In this document: in pieces, positions 23,148 through 35,295 of the stretch
How positions within the stretch are numbered: the first letter of the stretch is position 1
How the letters are laid out: every line of letters starts with the position of its first letter
Source: Humulus lupulus
Lineage: Eukaryota > Streptophyta > Magnoliopsida > Rosales > Cannabaceae
Direction: 5' to 3'
Assembly: GCF_963169125.1 (NCBI RefSeq)
Contig: NC_084801.1
Span: forward strand, 72,667,696-72,731,695
DNA: 64,000 nt
Position numbers and translations under genes: made by a program
Notes under the pieces: model-generated
What the model was told of the DNA's origin: nothing
What the model saw: the letters and a program-made list of their open reading frames with translations, nothing else
The model's database searches: none

Positions 23148-23267
23148 GGTTTTGGTTCCAACGGCCAAAACCTATGCACTTCCCACTTGAAGCTCTAACG
23201 GATGATGTCTTTTCCCACGTAGTTTTTAGGTTATGAAGGTTTCCTGGTTCCAACGGCCAGGTTCCTT
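23148..23267. promoter_or_regulatory. Two stem-loops whose loops carry MSA-type MYB3R motifs (arm 1)
   Basis: TCCAACGGCCA at 23157-23167 and 23249-23259 matches the plant mitosis-specific activator consensus YCYAACGGYYA. Each copy sits between complementary arms: ggttttgg with ccaaaacc, and aagg..cctgg with ccagg..cctt. The stems differ but the loop is the same. Arm 2 has both at 49046-49056 and 48954-48964. Any regulatory role is inference. Confidence 0.5.
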
Positions 23268-23692
23268 TCACCGTATTTTAGCTTTCCTAAGGCAAATAGC
23301 CAATCCCGGGACTTGTAGTTATACTGTTCGCTGGGATTGCTAAGGTGAGCCGTTCCATGGTTTGGAAAGGGAGTTCTTTTGGTGAGCGTCGCTAGACTTA
23401 AGGTTAGATCTTTGCGAAGCAAAACTAACTGTTGTTGCGAACCTCATGGTGGCTGACTTCAGGGACCTGGCATGGAGCCCTGCGAGGCAAGGCTCGTTGC
23501 TGTCGGGGAAATCGCCACGCCCACCAGGTGTGATCCCGGACCAGGGGCTTTGCGAAGCAAGGCCTGCTGTGAGTGGGGGATCGACCATGTCTGCTCCTGG
23601 AGCTGAGACTTGCAATGGTCGAGGAGCTCGCCATGCATTATTTTGTGAGATCCGGAGCTGGAGCCTGCGAAGCAAGGCTTACAACGGTCGCG

Positions 23693-24050
23693 GATCTTGT
23701 CATCTTTCGCCTTGCGGGACCCGGAGCTGGAGCTGGAGCTTGCGAAGCAGAGCTCTACAGTGATCACGGATCTTGCCATCTTTCGCCTTGCGGGATCCGG
23801 TGCTGGAGCTTGCGAAGCAAAGCTCTACAGCGATCGCGGATCCTGCCATCTTTCGCCCTGCGGGACCCGGAGCTGGAGCTTGCGAAACAGAGCTCTACAA
23901 TGATCACGGATCTTGCCATCTTTCGCCTTGCGGGATCCGGAGCTGGAGCTTGCGAAGCAAAGCTCTACAGCGATCGCAGATCTTGCCATCTTTCGCCTTG
24001 CGGGACCCGGAGCTGGAGCTTGCGAAGCAAAGCTCTACAGCGATCGCGGA
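23693..24050. repeat. 70-bp tandem array, five units (arm 1)
   Basis: Unit starts at 23693, 23769, 23839, 23909 and 23979; the period is 70 bp except for one 6-bp gctgga gain in the first unit. Each unit has gatcttgccatctttcgcc and the hairpin GAGCTTGCGAAGCAAAGCTC (23736, 23806, 23876 variant, 23946, 24016). Arm 2 has only about two units at 48435-48600. Confidence 0.93.
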
Positions 24051-24376
24051 GTATTCTGCAAAGGACTTGTCAGGGAGTTGGGGGTGTTTTGGCGTAGCTC
24101 TATGAACGTGCCTCAACCCCCAGTCCTGTCCATCGCTGGGCTACACAGGAGATAATTTTCATGATACATACTGGCAGGCATTTCCATGGCAATTTTCACA
24201 TAAGCACATAATACACATATGACACGTAATGCAAGCATGTTCATGGCAACAAATAAACCTAAGCTTAACAATTTAAACATTTCAAACAATTTAAAAATTT
24301 CAAACATAATGCTAGCACATAAGTGGTGTTCTGGGTACGTTTTGTTCAAGGGGCGTATGGCTATGCCTTAGCCATG

Positions 24377-24391
24377 TATACCCCCCCAAGT
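24377..24391 (-). promoter_or_regulatory. Internal polypurine tract after pol (arm 1)
   Basis: On the minus strand acttgggggggtata, very like the LTR-proximal tract ccttggggggtaaa at 18097-18110. It lies about 200 bp past the pol stop. The arm-2 copy is at 48107-48120. Confidence 0.55.
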
Positions 24392-24594
24392 GAGCGTGGG
24401 GTCCGGACCGCGTGGTCACTTGTTTAAACGCAGCTTTGAACACAGGGATAAAAAGTGCAGTAAAAGCGGAGTGAATCTCTCCGTGTTTCATTAAATTAGC
24501 CTGCTAGGCGTGAGTTTTACAACAGGGAGGATTATTTCCACATTTTTCACTTTTGCTAATTTCACCAAGGACTTCCGACCGGATGGTCCGGGGC

Positions 24595-27500
24595 CTACTG
24601 GTAGTAACGGCGGAGGTGCTCCACGTTCCAGGCGCGCGGGACTTTAGATCCGTCGAGTCTCTTTAAGTGATACGTCCCATGGCCCACTTTTTCTTGGACT
24701 TCGTAGGGGCCTTCCCAGTTGGGTCCGAGGACTCCTACTCCCGGATCCTGCGTAGCAGGAAATACTCTCTGTAGGACAAGATCCCCAACTTCGAATGTAC
24801 GGCTCTTGACTCTCGTGTTAAAGTGTCGGGCTATCTTGCCTTGGTACATTTTTAGTTGGACCTGCGACTGCTCCCGGAGCTCTTCGATCATGTCCAAGGA
24901 CTCCTGGAGAAGGGCATGGTTCCGGGTAGGGTCGTAGGTATCTTGCCTGTGAGAGGGGATCATAGTTTCTACTGGGATGACGGCCTCGCAACCGAAGGTC
25001 ATGGAATAAGGCGTGTGCCCCGTCGAAGTTCTCTCTGTTGTGCGATAGGCCCAAAGTACTCGCGGAAGTTCTTCCGGCCAGTGAGCCTTGCAGGCTTGGA
25101 GTTTTTTCTTCAACGTGGTCTTTAATATTTTGTTTACTGCCTCCACTTGCCCATTAGCCTGGGGTCTGGCGACTGCGGAAAAGCTTTTGATAATTCCATG
25201 CGAAGCACAGAAGTTCGTGAAGTGTTCACTGTCAAATTGCTTTCCGTTGTCGGACACAATTTTTCGTGGAAGCCCAAAACGACACACTTTATTCCTGATG
25301 ACAAAGTCCAGTGCTTTTTTAGATGTGACCGTGTTCATAGGTTCAGCTTCAGCCCATTTGGTGAAGTAGTCTACCGCGACTATGGCATACTTCACTCCAC
25401 CCTTTCCAGTTGGGAGGGAACCTACTAGGTCAATGCCCCAAACGGCGAACGGCCAGGGGCTGGTCATTAGGGTAATTTCTGTAGGCGGCGCTCGCGGAAC
25501 CTTGGCGTACCTCTGGCACTGTTCACATTTCTTGACAAAATCCACACAATCCTTCTTCATGGTGGGCCAGAAGTATCCTTGTCGAAGGATCTTTTTGGAG
25601 AGGCTCAGCCCGGAGGTATGATCGCCACAGAAGCCTCCGTGAACCTCATGGATGATGGTGTTGACTTCGGTTCCGGCAACACACCTAAGGAAGGGTATGG
25701 ACAACCCCCTGCGGTAAAGCTTTCCATCCATAACCACGTATCGGGGAGCTTGATATTGGAGCTTCCTTGCGTCAGCTTTATCAGTGGGGAGCTCTCTGGT
25801 GGTAAGAAATCTGAGGATGGGTCCTATCCAGGAGTGGGAATGGTCGATGATGGCGTTTATCCTTCGTGTCTCAGTACTGGGGGCTTCTAAGTGCCCGATG
25901 GGTACTAAGCCATACTGTTCGATCTCCGGGTCCGTTGCAAGCTTGGCCAGCGTGTCCGCGAGTGAGTTCTGGTCCCGGGGGACCTGGCGGATTTGGTGGC
26001 CTTTGAAATGCTGTAGTAGGTCGCAGGAGAGAGACACGTAGGCAGCCATTCTTTCGCCTTTCGTCTGGTATTCCCCGGATATTTGGTTTACCACAAGTAG
26101 GGAGTCACTGTATACTTCGATTTTTTGGGCTCCGACTTCTCTGGCCAGTCGTAATCCAGCTAGCATGGCTTCGTGTTCTGCCTCGTTGTTGGAAGCTGGG
26201 AACGCGAAACGGATGGCGCTCTGGAGCTGATGCCCTTGGGGAGATATTAGGATGACCCCTGCTCCAGCTCCTCTTTCATTTGAGGCTCCGTCTACATAGA
26301 CCTTCCACGTGGGAAGTTCTGGGACAGGATCTTCTGGGAGGTCATTCATTCCCGAGCATACCACAATAAAGTCCGCGAGAGCTTGACCTTTTATGGAAAC
26401 ACATGGTTGGTAGTGGACGTCGAACTGGCTCAGTTCCATGGCCCACTTAAACAACCTGCCAGAAGACTCGGGCTTCTGCAAGACTTGTCGGAGAGGGTGG
26501 TTGGTGAGTACTTTGATGGTGTGCGCCTGGAAATATGGCCTCAGCTTCCGTGAAGCAATTAGCAAGCAGAGGGAGAGTTTCTCGATCATTGAATATCTGG
26601 ACTCGGCATCCAATAACCTCTTGCTTACGTAATACACAGGGAGCTGGATAAGGCCATCTTCCCGGACGAGAGCGGCACTCACTGCGTGCTCAGTCACAGC
26701 TAAGTATAAGAACAACGCCTCTCCTTCGACGGGTTTGGACAGAATGGGAGATCGGGTAAAATGTTCTTTGAGGTGTTGGAAGGCTGCTTCGCATTTGGGG
26801 GTCCACTCGAACTTCTTGTTTCCTCGCAACACATTGAAGAAGGGGATACACTTGTCAGTGGCCTTGGATACGAAGCGGCTGAGGGCAGCTATCCTTCCGG
26901 TAACGCTCTGGACATCCTTATGTTTCCGAGGGGAAGGCATATCTATGAACGCCTTTATTTTCTCAGGGTTGGCTTCCACTCCGCGGGAGCTGACAATGAA
27001 ACCGAGGAACTTCCCAGACGAGACCCCGAAAGTACATTTCTTTGGATTCAGTTTCATCCCGTACTTTCGGATCACGGTGAAAGCTTCCTCAAGGTCGTCA
27101 CTATGGTCCCCGGAGGTCTTGGACTTTACCAACATGTCGTCCACGTACACCTACATGTTCCTCCCCAGTTGGTCCTTGAACATTCTGTTTACTAGACGCT
27201 GGTACGTCGCCCCAGCATTCTTCAAACCGAAAGGCATGACCACGTAACAGTAGACACCCTTGTCCGTGAGGAAGCTGGTGTGTTCCTGGTCCGCGACATG
27301 CATCTTGATCTGGTTGTATCCGGAGTACGCATCCATGAAGGATAAGAGTTCGTACCCAGAAGTAGCGTCTACCATCTGATCGATTCGCGGAAGAGGGAAA
27401 CAATCTTTCGGGCAGGCCTTGTTTAGGTCCGTGAAGTCAATGCACATTCTCCAGGACCCATCGGGTTTCGGGACCAGAACTGGGTTGGCCAACCACACGG

Positions 27501-30500
27501 GATAGTGCGACTCCTGGAGAAAGCCTATGGACATCAACTTGTCCACTTCAGCTTTGACGGCTTCGGTCCTCACTGGGTCTAACGGCCTCCTCTTTTGGCG
27601 AATTGGAGTTGCAGATGGGTCTATGTTGAGTGAGTGGCACGCAACATTAGGATTAATCCCCGTCATATCAGCATGGCACCATGCCAGGATATCCTGAGTA
27701 TCCTTCACGGTGGCCACGATCTTATCTCGAATGGCCGACGGCAGGTTTTTCCCCACCTGAATGACTTTGGTGGGTTCTCCCGGGTTGAGGATCACCTCTT
27801 CGACTTCCTCCATCGGCTCTATTGCTTTCTCGATTCCCACTCTTGGGCCGAGTTCGTCAAAGTATGCCTCCTGAGCACCCCCAGTTTCTGGTAATTCTTC
27901 CGCCAAAGGAAAGGCAGCAAGCGTCTCCTGGACCGTGTAAACGGATCGGACGGAGACGCTATAACAGCTCTGTGCACTTCGTTGGTCTCCTCGGAGGGTG
28001 CCAATACGCCCATCGTCGCATGGAAACTTCAAGCATAAGTGGCTTATCGAGGTTATGGCCCCACAATCGATTAGGACCGGTCGGCCTAAGATGGCATTAT
28101 ACGCCGTGGGGCAGTCGACCACCACGAAGGTGCTATGCTTGAAGGCACAAGCATCGCTTTCTCCTCTGAGGGTGACTGGAAGTTGAATTTTGCCCAATGG
28201 CATGAGTGCGTCCCCATTGAACCCTTGAAGCTGGATGGGGCATGGGGCCAGGTCTGTCTCGGTTAATCCGATCGCATGGAAGGCCGCTTTGAAGAGGATG
28301 TTTACGGAGCTTTCGTTATCGACCAAGATCCGTGAGACCTTCTTATTGGCAATCTGGGCTTCCACCACGAGGGGATCGTTGTGGGGGAAGTGCACATGCC
28401 TAGCGTCGTCCTCTGTGAAGGTGATGGGAAGGTCCATCATTCGGGGACGTTGAGCAGGTGATTGAACCAAGGCGCACATCTCCCCGGTGTGTTCTAACTC
28501 CCTCAAGTACCTCTTCTGGGAGTTGCGGGTGCTTCCGGCAAGGTGCGGTCCTCCAGAAATGGTGGCTACGTGTCCGTCAACGGGTGGCAGAGCAAGGCCG
28601 GGCGGATATGGGTTGCCCGGTCCTGGAGCCAACAAGGCAATGGGCGCCGGAGCGGGTGGAGCAGGAAGCACTGGGAACTGAGACCCGGGAGCTTGGGGGT
28701 GACCGGCTACAGGAGCGCTAGCGGTCCCCCTCTGTCCCGTGGAATATGCAGCTCCGTGAACTACCCCCTGTCCGGGATAGATAATGGGTATCCTCACCCA
28801 CTGACCGAGGTGTCCCGCTCTTGCCAGGGACTCGATCTCATCCTTCAGCTGAAGGCACTCATTCGTGGTGTGCCCCACGTCTCCGTGGAACTCACACCTC
28901 TTATTGGAGTCTCGCGGACGCCTTCCTCCGTGAGACACTTTCGGGGGCTTCCTGTAGTTGACCATATTACAGGTTGCCCGATAGACATTCTCTCGCGAGT
29001 CTATCAAACTGGTATATTCCGTGAACTTGGGCTCATAGTCCTTCCGGGGCTTCTTTGCATGGTCTCCCCTGTTGGAGTTTCTTCCGCTTCGTTTGCTCCG
29101 CGATTGGCTCAAATTTCGTTCTGGGGCTTCCGCTTGCGGCTGCGGCATGCCAGGAGCGATACTACATCCGGTTTGTACTGCTCCGTACCCAGAGAAATGG
29201 GTTTGACTCGGCGTCTGAGCAGACGCGGAAGGCCCATACACACTTGGAGTGAATTGGGCTCCTGGAAGCGTGAGGGCTGGTGCGGGAGCTTGCGAAGCAA
29301 AGCTCGGCGCAGTCACGGAAGGCGTTGGAGCTGGGGGAACTCCAAAGGCCTGCTGGTAGGCATCCTCAAGGTTGATGATTCCCTGAGCCTTTGACATGAA
29401 TTCGGACAGCGTTTCTGCCCGTCTCCTCTGCATTTCCCCCCATAGCAGGGAGCCGACAGTAAGGCCCGATTGAAGGGCGATCAGCTTCATGTCATCGCTG
29501 ACCTTGGTCTTTGCAGCAGCTTCCATCATTCTCTGAATGAAAGCTTTGAGGTTCTCATTGGGCTGCTGCTTGATGTTGGTTAAGGAACCAACCTCCATGT
29601 CGTGGTCGCGGGCAGCAATGAACTGCCTCCTAAACGCGGACTGTAGCTCCTTCCAACTGTGGATTTATTCGGGAGCTAATCTCTTCCACCAGTCCTCCGC
29701 GGACTTGGTAAGGGTGAGTGAGAAGCACATGCATTTGGCATCCTCAATGACACGCGCCACTTGCATCATTTTGTTGTATTTAGCTAGGTGGGTACGCGGG
29801 TCTGTCCTCCCATCATATAATTCTATGTGAGGCATTTTGAAGTTATCCGGGAGGGACGTTTCCGCGATCCTCCGAATACATGGTTCCGGGTCTTCCTCCT
29901 CGGAGTCTGACAGGGCCCCACTTTGCTTCCGGACCAGCTTGGTCAAGGCGGCAATCTGTTCCTCGAGCCTCTTCGTATCACTCTCCGGGAGGTCACGTCC
30001 CCGGAGCTTGTCATTGATATGATTTCGGAGGTCAGCTCCGCGAGGCCGGGCCTTCTCTCCTTTGGCCTTTTCATACTTGGCCTCCAACTTTCTTCTTAGG
30101 TCCACCGTGGACCAGCTATCTTCGGAGTGCGAGTTCGCAGCCCGACCGTCCTGGTTGACGGAATCACTGGGGCGGTTGTTCCTTCCCCTAGGCCTGGGTG
30201 CCTTAGCACTAGGCCTTTTAGGCACAGAGTGCCCCCTTGGGGCTGAAGGACGTCTGGGCTTAGGAGCGCCAGAGACCTTCTGCGCGCGGGGGGGCCAGTC
30301 GGCCTGGTGATTCACGCCTTTAGGAGGTGCAGGGGCGTCAGCGCGTACAAGCTCTCCAACTTTTTCTTTGCCCTTGTTAGGGGCGGCTTTGGATGGTCCA
30401 GCAGCGGCTGGATCCGGCATAGCGGTATCAGCACCACCTAAAACAGAGGCGTCCTCGTTCGAGTCGCCTAGGTATCCGAACTTGCTTTGGAGGCGCTCCA

Positions 30501-30810
30501 TCATGCGCTGCATTTTTTCGGAGAGGCGCTCCTGCTCAGCAAGCTTGGCTTTGGTGACCTCCAGTTCTTCGGCTACTTGGACCAGTTCTGGGTCCTTCTC
30601 ATAGTAGCAGCCGTCCTTGTAATAACCGTCTTGGACATACTCTTCTTCGTCTTCTAAGTATGTTGTATCTTCGGTACTGACCCGATCCTGGCGGGATGTC
30701 GGGTCTTCACCTTGGTAGTCCAAGGGTTCGCTTTGCACCACATCTTCCATCGCAGTATCGGGGTTGACCGTAGCATTTTTGTCAACAGCGGATTTTCTCG
30801 TAGTCACCAT
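24595..30810 (-). pseudogene. Arm 1 gag-pol polyprotein, two nonsense codons
   Basis: A single frame of 2072 codons starting at ATG 30810 ([11 protein letters not shown]), 67 bases after the primer site. An upstream in-frame ATG at 30834 exists, but MVTTR matches family 1. Residues (approximate): coiled-coil N-terminus 70-110, capsid-like 330-480, zinc motif [14 protein letters not shown] 637-650, protease 825, RT YVDD 1221, RNase H 1340-1470, second RNase H from 1505 (DGASNERGAG, NNEAEHEA, SDSLLVV), integrase HHCC from 1717 and core D-D-E at about 1790, 1852 and 1887 (last two 35 apart). Breaks: TAA at 29667-29665 in capsid and TAG at 27153-27151, three codons before YVDD. The protease motif reads VDNESS: the Gly of the D-x-G signature is Glu, so this enzyme was probably inactive. 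Confidence 0.93.
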
Positions 30811-30876
30811 CTCTTTAGCACGAAGTGAATACAAAAAACGTACACAGAAAAAGAGCTGACTAACAACTTCCTACAG

Positions 30877-30894
30877 CTCTCAATGAAAGCACCA
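30877..30894 (-). promoter_or_regulatory. Primer binding site of arm 1
   Basis: Minus-strand TGGTGCTTTCATTGAGAG, three bases from the LTR end. The same site, partly decayed, follows the family-1 LTR at 15121. Confidence 0.8.
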
Positions 30895-30897
30895 AAA

Positions 30898-31312
30898 TGT
30901 TTACCGAGTTTTTCGGAAACGAATACAAACAGAATAATAAAAAGATAAGAACTGTAGAAGTGCTAAAATGTAACTAAACAAACAGTGTTTTTACGTGGTT
31001 CAGGCGTTAACAAGCCCTAGTCCACGAGTCGATGTTATTGTACTTGGAAAAGGTTACAGTAAGATGGCTGGTGTACAAGAACTTCACACACTCACAGTGT
31101 TTCTCTCGGGTTCTCTTGAAGAAGATGAAGCTAGAGAGATTTTAGCAGAGTTTTTGCTATGTGATCTGTTGGCCGTCCCTCCTCTTGTAAAATGAAGGGG
31201 CCTTTATAGCTAGGGTTTCGGATTAGGGTTTTTCTCTACGTACATGAGTCTTAATTACACCAGCCATAAATAGGGGATACAATTACTGTAGTAGCATGGC
31301 TACAAGACTCTA
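30898..31312 (-). repeat. Arm 1 5' LTR, truncated to its 3' 415 bp
   Basis: Matches 17208-17622 almost base for base; homology breaks after gactcta/tg at 31312-31314, where the D2 LTR begins. TATA (tataaag) is near 31203-31209. The U3 half is missing. Confidence 0.93.
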
Positions 31313-33637
31313 TGCTTATAAAGTGCCAGACTTGCTAATCAAGTCATTAAAGTAAAAGCGTGTTACTGAAACAGTAGAGGAACTAGGATTAAAAGTGTTT
31401 TGGTCTCAAAAGTACGTTTTCATTACTAAACATTGTTTATGAACATGGGATCCTAAAATTGACAGTTTAAAAGCCATTTACAAAAGTTACAAAGTTTAAA
31501 TACATTAACAGCCATACTAAGGCAAAATGAGCAGTTAGGTGATTTCTGTCCTGACACACACTCCTCGGTCATGGTGATCGAACGGCTGGCTATGTACATT
31601 TCACTTCGGAGCTCTCCACCTCAGGCCTGGTCCAGCTTGCTCTTGCCTTTACCTGCACCACGTAGCACCCGTGAGCCAAGGCGCAGCAAGAACACACAAC
31701 AATAATAGAGCATGCACATTTAGCTGTCAAATCAATTTCTCATATAGCATCTCATAAACTCAAGCATATCAATAATCAAGTATCTCATATACAAAGCATA
31801 TCAGTAATCAAGTATTTCATTTACAAAGCATATCAGCTCATATAGCACAATGCACAGATGATAACCAGAGCTAGCGCTCACAAGCTGCTCCCTTTGTTAT
31901 CCTTTCATTTCTGGCTCCCAGTGGCCAATTCGCGTCCCATGCGCTAAATTCATGAACGGTACCCTTAGACCGCTTATACGTGTCCCTTGGCATAATACCA
32001 ACGATGACACAAAACAATTCTCGGGAGCACTTAGTCCCATCACAATCATACATTCGGGTGCAGTGTTCTTACCTTTCAATTCACTAGTTTTCGATTTCAC
32101 GACACCTTGAGCACGATCCACTCGAGCCCTAGCGCTTACCTAAACACAATCATGGTCAAAGTCAACATCAATCCTCAAGTTCAAAACCTAGCCCCGGGGC
32201 TAATCCCGAGCCCCCGGGATGTCCTAGTTCCACCAAACAAGGTGGTGGAACCAAACCCCAAACCTTAGGTCAAAAACCCTTGCAAAATACCCCAAAATCC
32301 CCTTCAGAAGGCAGGGTAGCGCTACAGCGCTCTTGGAAGGGCGCTATAGCGCTACAGACAGAACCAAAACCCTTCCAGCGTATGGGCCTAGCGCTACAGA
32401 GCCCAAAGGCTAGCGCTGTAGCGCTAGTCACAGGCAGCCCAACACCAGAATTTCCTTTGTGCGATTTCTCTCGAGCCAACCTCAACCAAACCTCTTCCAA
32501 CTCTTACCCAAACCTAAAAACAACCTCATGACCACACTCCACTCATTCCAAGCACCCTAAACCTCCAAACTCCAAGCACATGCAATCACAAACTCAAAAT
32601 TCACCATAGCCACCTCCAAACTTCAGAACCTAACATAAACCAGCTGAACATCAGAACTAGAGTTTAGAATTCATACCTTTGATAGAATTTCGCCCACAAG
32701 CTAACCCTAGGCTCCCTTGGCTTGCTGCTCCTCAGCCCTAAGCTTGAATTCCCTAAAGTTTCATTCAATTCAACTCAAGTACCACAGCTTTAAACAAACC
32801 AGAAACAGAGAATGGATGAACTCTAGATTCTTACCTCAAGTATTGGTGAAACCCTGTTAAACCTCTGTCAACTCCTTAGTCTTAGATCAAGGTTCTTGAT
32901 GTTTGGTTATCCCAGCTCTCCTCTAGGCTTTACTCCAGAAATTCTCCAGAAATAGGTGAAGGAAAGTGTAAACCGACTCAAGAAACTCTCTCTGTTTTCC
33001 CTCCTTCTTTTCCCTTCTTTTTCAGACCCTTTTGATATTCTATAAATCCCACTATCTTAAAACCTCAGTAATACCCTTCCTTAAAAGTCAAATGACCTTT
33101 ATGCCCTCACAGTTATCTCTAATCCTTCAGTCCTCTTAAGGGCATTTTAGTCTTTTTACCCAATTCCCGCTACTTCCTCGAGTGTCCTTATTATTTCCCG
33201 CTTAGTTCCCAATACCTTACTAATCACCAATAGCCTTCCTCAATATCATAATAATCTTCAGCTTATCCACTAAATTCCCATTTACACCCCTGAGCTCACC
33301 CCGAGCCGGGTATAAATCCCCGCTATGACTTTCACGCTACTTTGCTCACTAGGATCGTCTCGAGTCATAGATTACAGATATATCCACATAATAATGTGGT
33401 CTCAACAATTATCACATATATCAAAGCAGTTATGCCCATAATGGCTAAAATTACGATTATGCCCTTCTAACCTAATCTGGGCCTATATGCACACTAACAC
33501 ACATAGTCATGCATCTCAAGTACTCAAGTAATCATATAACATGCTTAAGTCATATTAATCACACATAATTCCCATCATGCCCTTCTGGCACACTAATCAA
33601 GGCCCTTAAGCCTTATTAGTGAATTTGGGTCGTTACA
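31313..33637 (-). repeat. D2 solo LTR at the joint of the two arms (about 2.3 kb)
   Basis: Homologous to the element D LTR along its length: tacctgcaccacgtagcac versus tacctgcaacacagagcac, the tgccagaagggc region, and the terminal ttagtgaatttgggtcgttaca. Clearly diverged from D. The left end (tgcttataaag) does not match the expected tgtaacg terminus. No internal region or primer site adjoins it. Flanks differ: arm-1 LTR sequence on the left, arm-2 gag (cgtgacctcccgg) on the right, with no shared TSD. This points to recombination between two D2 insertions. At 32313-32426 it carries a cluster of AGCGCT palindromes. Confidence 0.8.
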
Positions 33638-35295
33638 CGTGACCTCCCGGAGAGTGATACGAAGAGGCTCGAGGAACAGATTGCTGCCTTGACCAAGCTG
33701 GTCCGGAAGCAAAGTGGGGCCCTGTCAGACTCTGAGGAGGAAGACCCGGAACCATGTATTCGGAGGATCGCGGAAACGTCCCTCCCGGATAACTTCAAGA
33801 TGCCTCACATAGAATTATATGATGGGAGGACGGACCCGCGTACCCACCTAGCTAAATACAACAAAATGATGCAAGTGGCGTGTGTCAGTGAAGACGCCAA
33901 ATGCATGTGCTTCTCACTCACCCTTACCAAGTCCGCGGAGGACTGGTGGAAAAGATTAGCTCCCGGATCAATCCACAGTTGGAAGGAGCTATAGTCCGCA
34001 TTCAGGAGGCAGTTCAATGCTGCCCGCGACCACGACATGGAGGTAGGTTCCTTAACCAACATCAAGCAGCAACCCAATGAGAACCTCAAAGCTTTCATTC
34101 AGAGAATGATGGAAGCTGCTGCAAAGACCAAGGTCAGCGATGACATGAAGCTGATCGCCCTTCAATCGGGCCTTACTGTCGGCTCCCTACTATGGGGGGA
34201 AATGCAAAGGAGACGGGCAGAAACGCTGTCCGAATTCATGTCAAAAGCTCAGGGAATCATCAACCTTGAGGATGCCTACCAGCAGGCTTTTGGAGTTCCC
34301 CCAGCTCCAACGCCTTCCGTGACTGCGCCGAGCTTTGCTTCGCAAGCTCCCGCACCAGCCCTCACGCTTCCAGGAGCCCAATTCACTCCAAGTGTGTATG
34401 GGCCTTCCGCGTCTGCTCAGACGCCGAGTCAAACCCATTTCTCTGGGTACGGAGCTGTACAAACTGGATGTTGTATCGCTCCTGGCATGCCGCAGCCACA
34501 AGCGGAAGGCCCAGAACGAAATTTGAGCCAATCGCGGAGCAAACGAAGTGGAAGAAACTCCATCCAGGGAGACCATTCAAAGAAACCCCGGAAGGACTAT
34601 GAGCCCAAGTTCACGGAGTATACCAGTTTGATAGACTCGCGAGAGAATGTCTATCGGGCGACCTGTAATATGGTCAACTACAGGAAGCCCCCGAAAGTGT
34701 CTCACGGAGGAAGGTGTCCGCGAGACTCCAATAAGAGGTGTGAGTTCCACGGAGACGTGGGGCACACCACGAACGAGTGCCTTCAGCTGAAAGATGAGAT
34801 CGAGTCCCTGGCAAGAGCGGGATACCTCGGTCAGTGGGTGAGGATACCCATTTTCTATCCCGGACAGGGAGTAGTTCACGGAGTTGCATATTCCCCGGGA
34901 CAGAGGGGAACCGCTAGCGCTCCTGGAGCCGGTCACCCCCAAGCTCCCGGGTCTCAGTTCCCAGCGCTTCCTGCTCCGACCGCTCCGGCACCCATTGCCT
35001 TGTTGGCTCCAGGACCTGGCAACCCATATCCGCCTGGCCTTGCTCCGCCACCCGTTGACGGACACGTAGCCACCATTTCCGGAGGACCGCACCTTGCCGG
35101 AAGCACTCGCAACTCCCAGAAGAGGTACTTAAGGGAGTTAGAACACACCGGGGAGATGTGCGCCTTGGTTCAATCACCTGCTCAACGTCCCCGAATGATG
35201 GACCTTCCCATCACCTTCACAGAGGACGATGCTCGACATGTGCACTTCCCCCACAACGATCCCCTCGTGGTGGAAGCCCAAATAGCCAATAAGAA
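33638..35295 (+). pseudogene. Arm 2 gag and start of protease, truncated and interrupted
   Basis: Opens in frame at [12 protein letters not shown], lacking roughly the first 280 codons and the entire 5' LTR. TAG at 33992-33994 (CAG in arm 1) breaks the capsid-like part. The zinc motif ([14 protein letters not shown]) is near 34740-34780. Frame runs to aataagaa at 35295, where element D is inserted, and resumes at 44144. Overall very similar to arm 1 but with many private substitutions. Confidence 0.92.
35291..35295 (+). repeat. TSD of element D (aagaa), left copy
   Basis: aagaa at 35291-35295 and 44144-44148; arm 1 has it once in aataagaaggtctcacgg. Removing D plus one copy puts the flanking sequences back in register. 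Confidence 0.93.

Larger units (their letters stand above)
22990..24594 (-). other. Arm 1 non-coding region between pol and antisense gene
   Basis: Holds two hairpins with MSA-like loops (23148-23172, 23236-23267), a series of GC-TTC-GC hairpins and a five-unit 70-bp array (23693-24050), then an AT-rich part and an internal polypurine tract (minus, about 24377-24391). Open frames crossing the array are by-products of the repeat. Confidence 0.8.

Noticed and set aside
23693..24050. Regular 70-bp repeats resembling a CRISPR array
   Set aside because: Units are contiguous tandem copies with no unique spacers, inside a plant retrotransposon 3' region.
23573..24155. Long open frames across the 70-bp array (up to about 174 codons, several frames, both strands)
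   Set aside because: The period is not a multiple of three and the repeat has few stops, so all frames stay open together; there is no start context or known domain.
32313..32426. AGCGCT palindromes as a transposon terminal repeat or MITE
   Set aside because: They lie inside a continuous LTR homologous to element D, without TSDs or paired termini.
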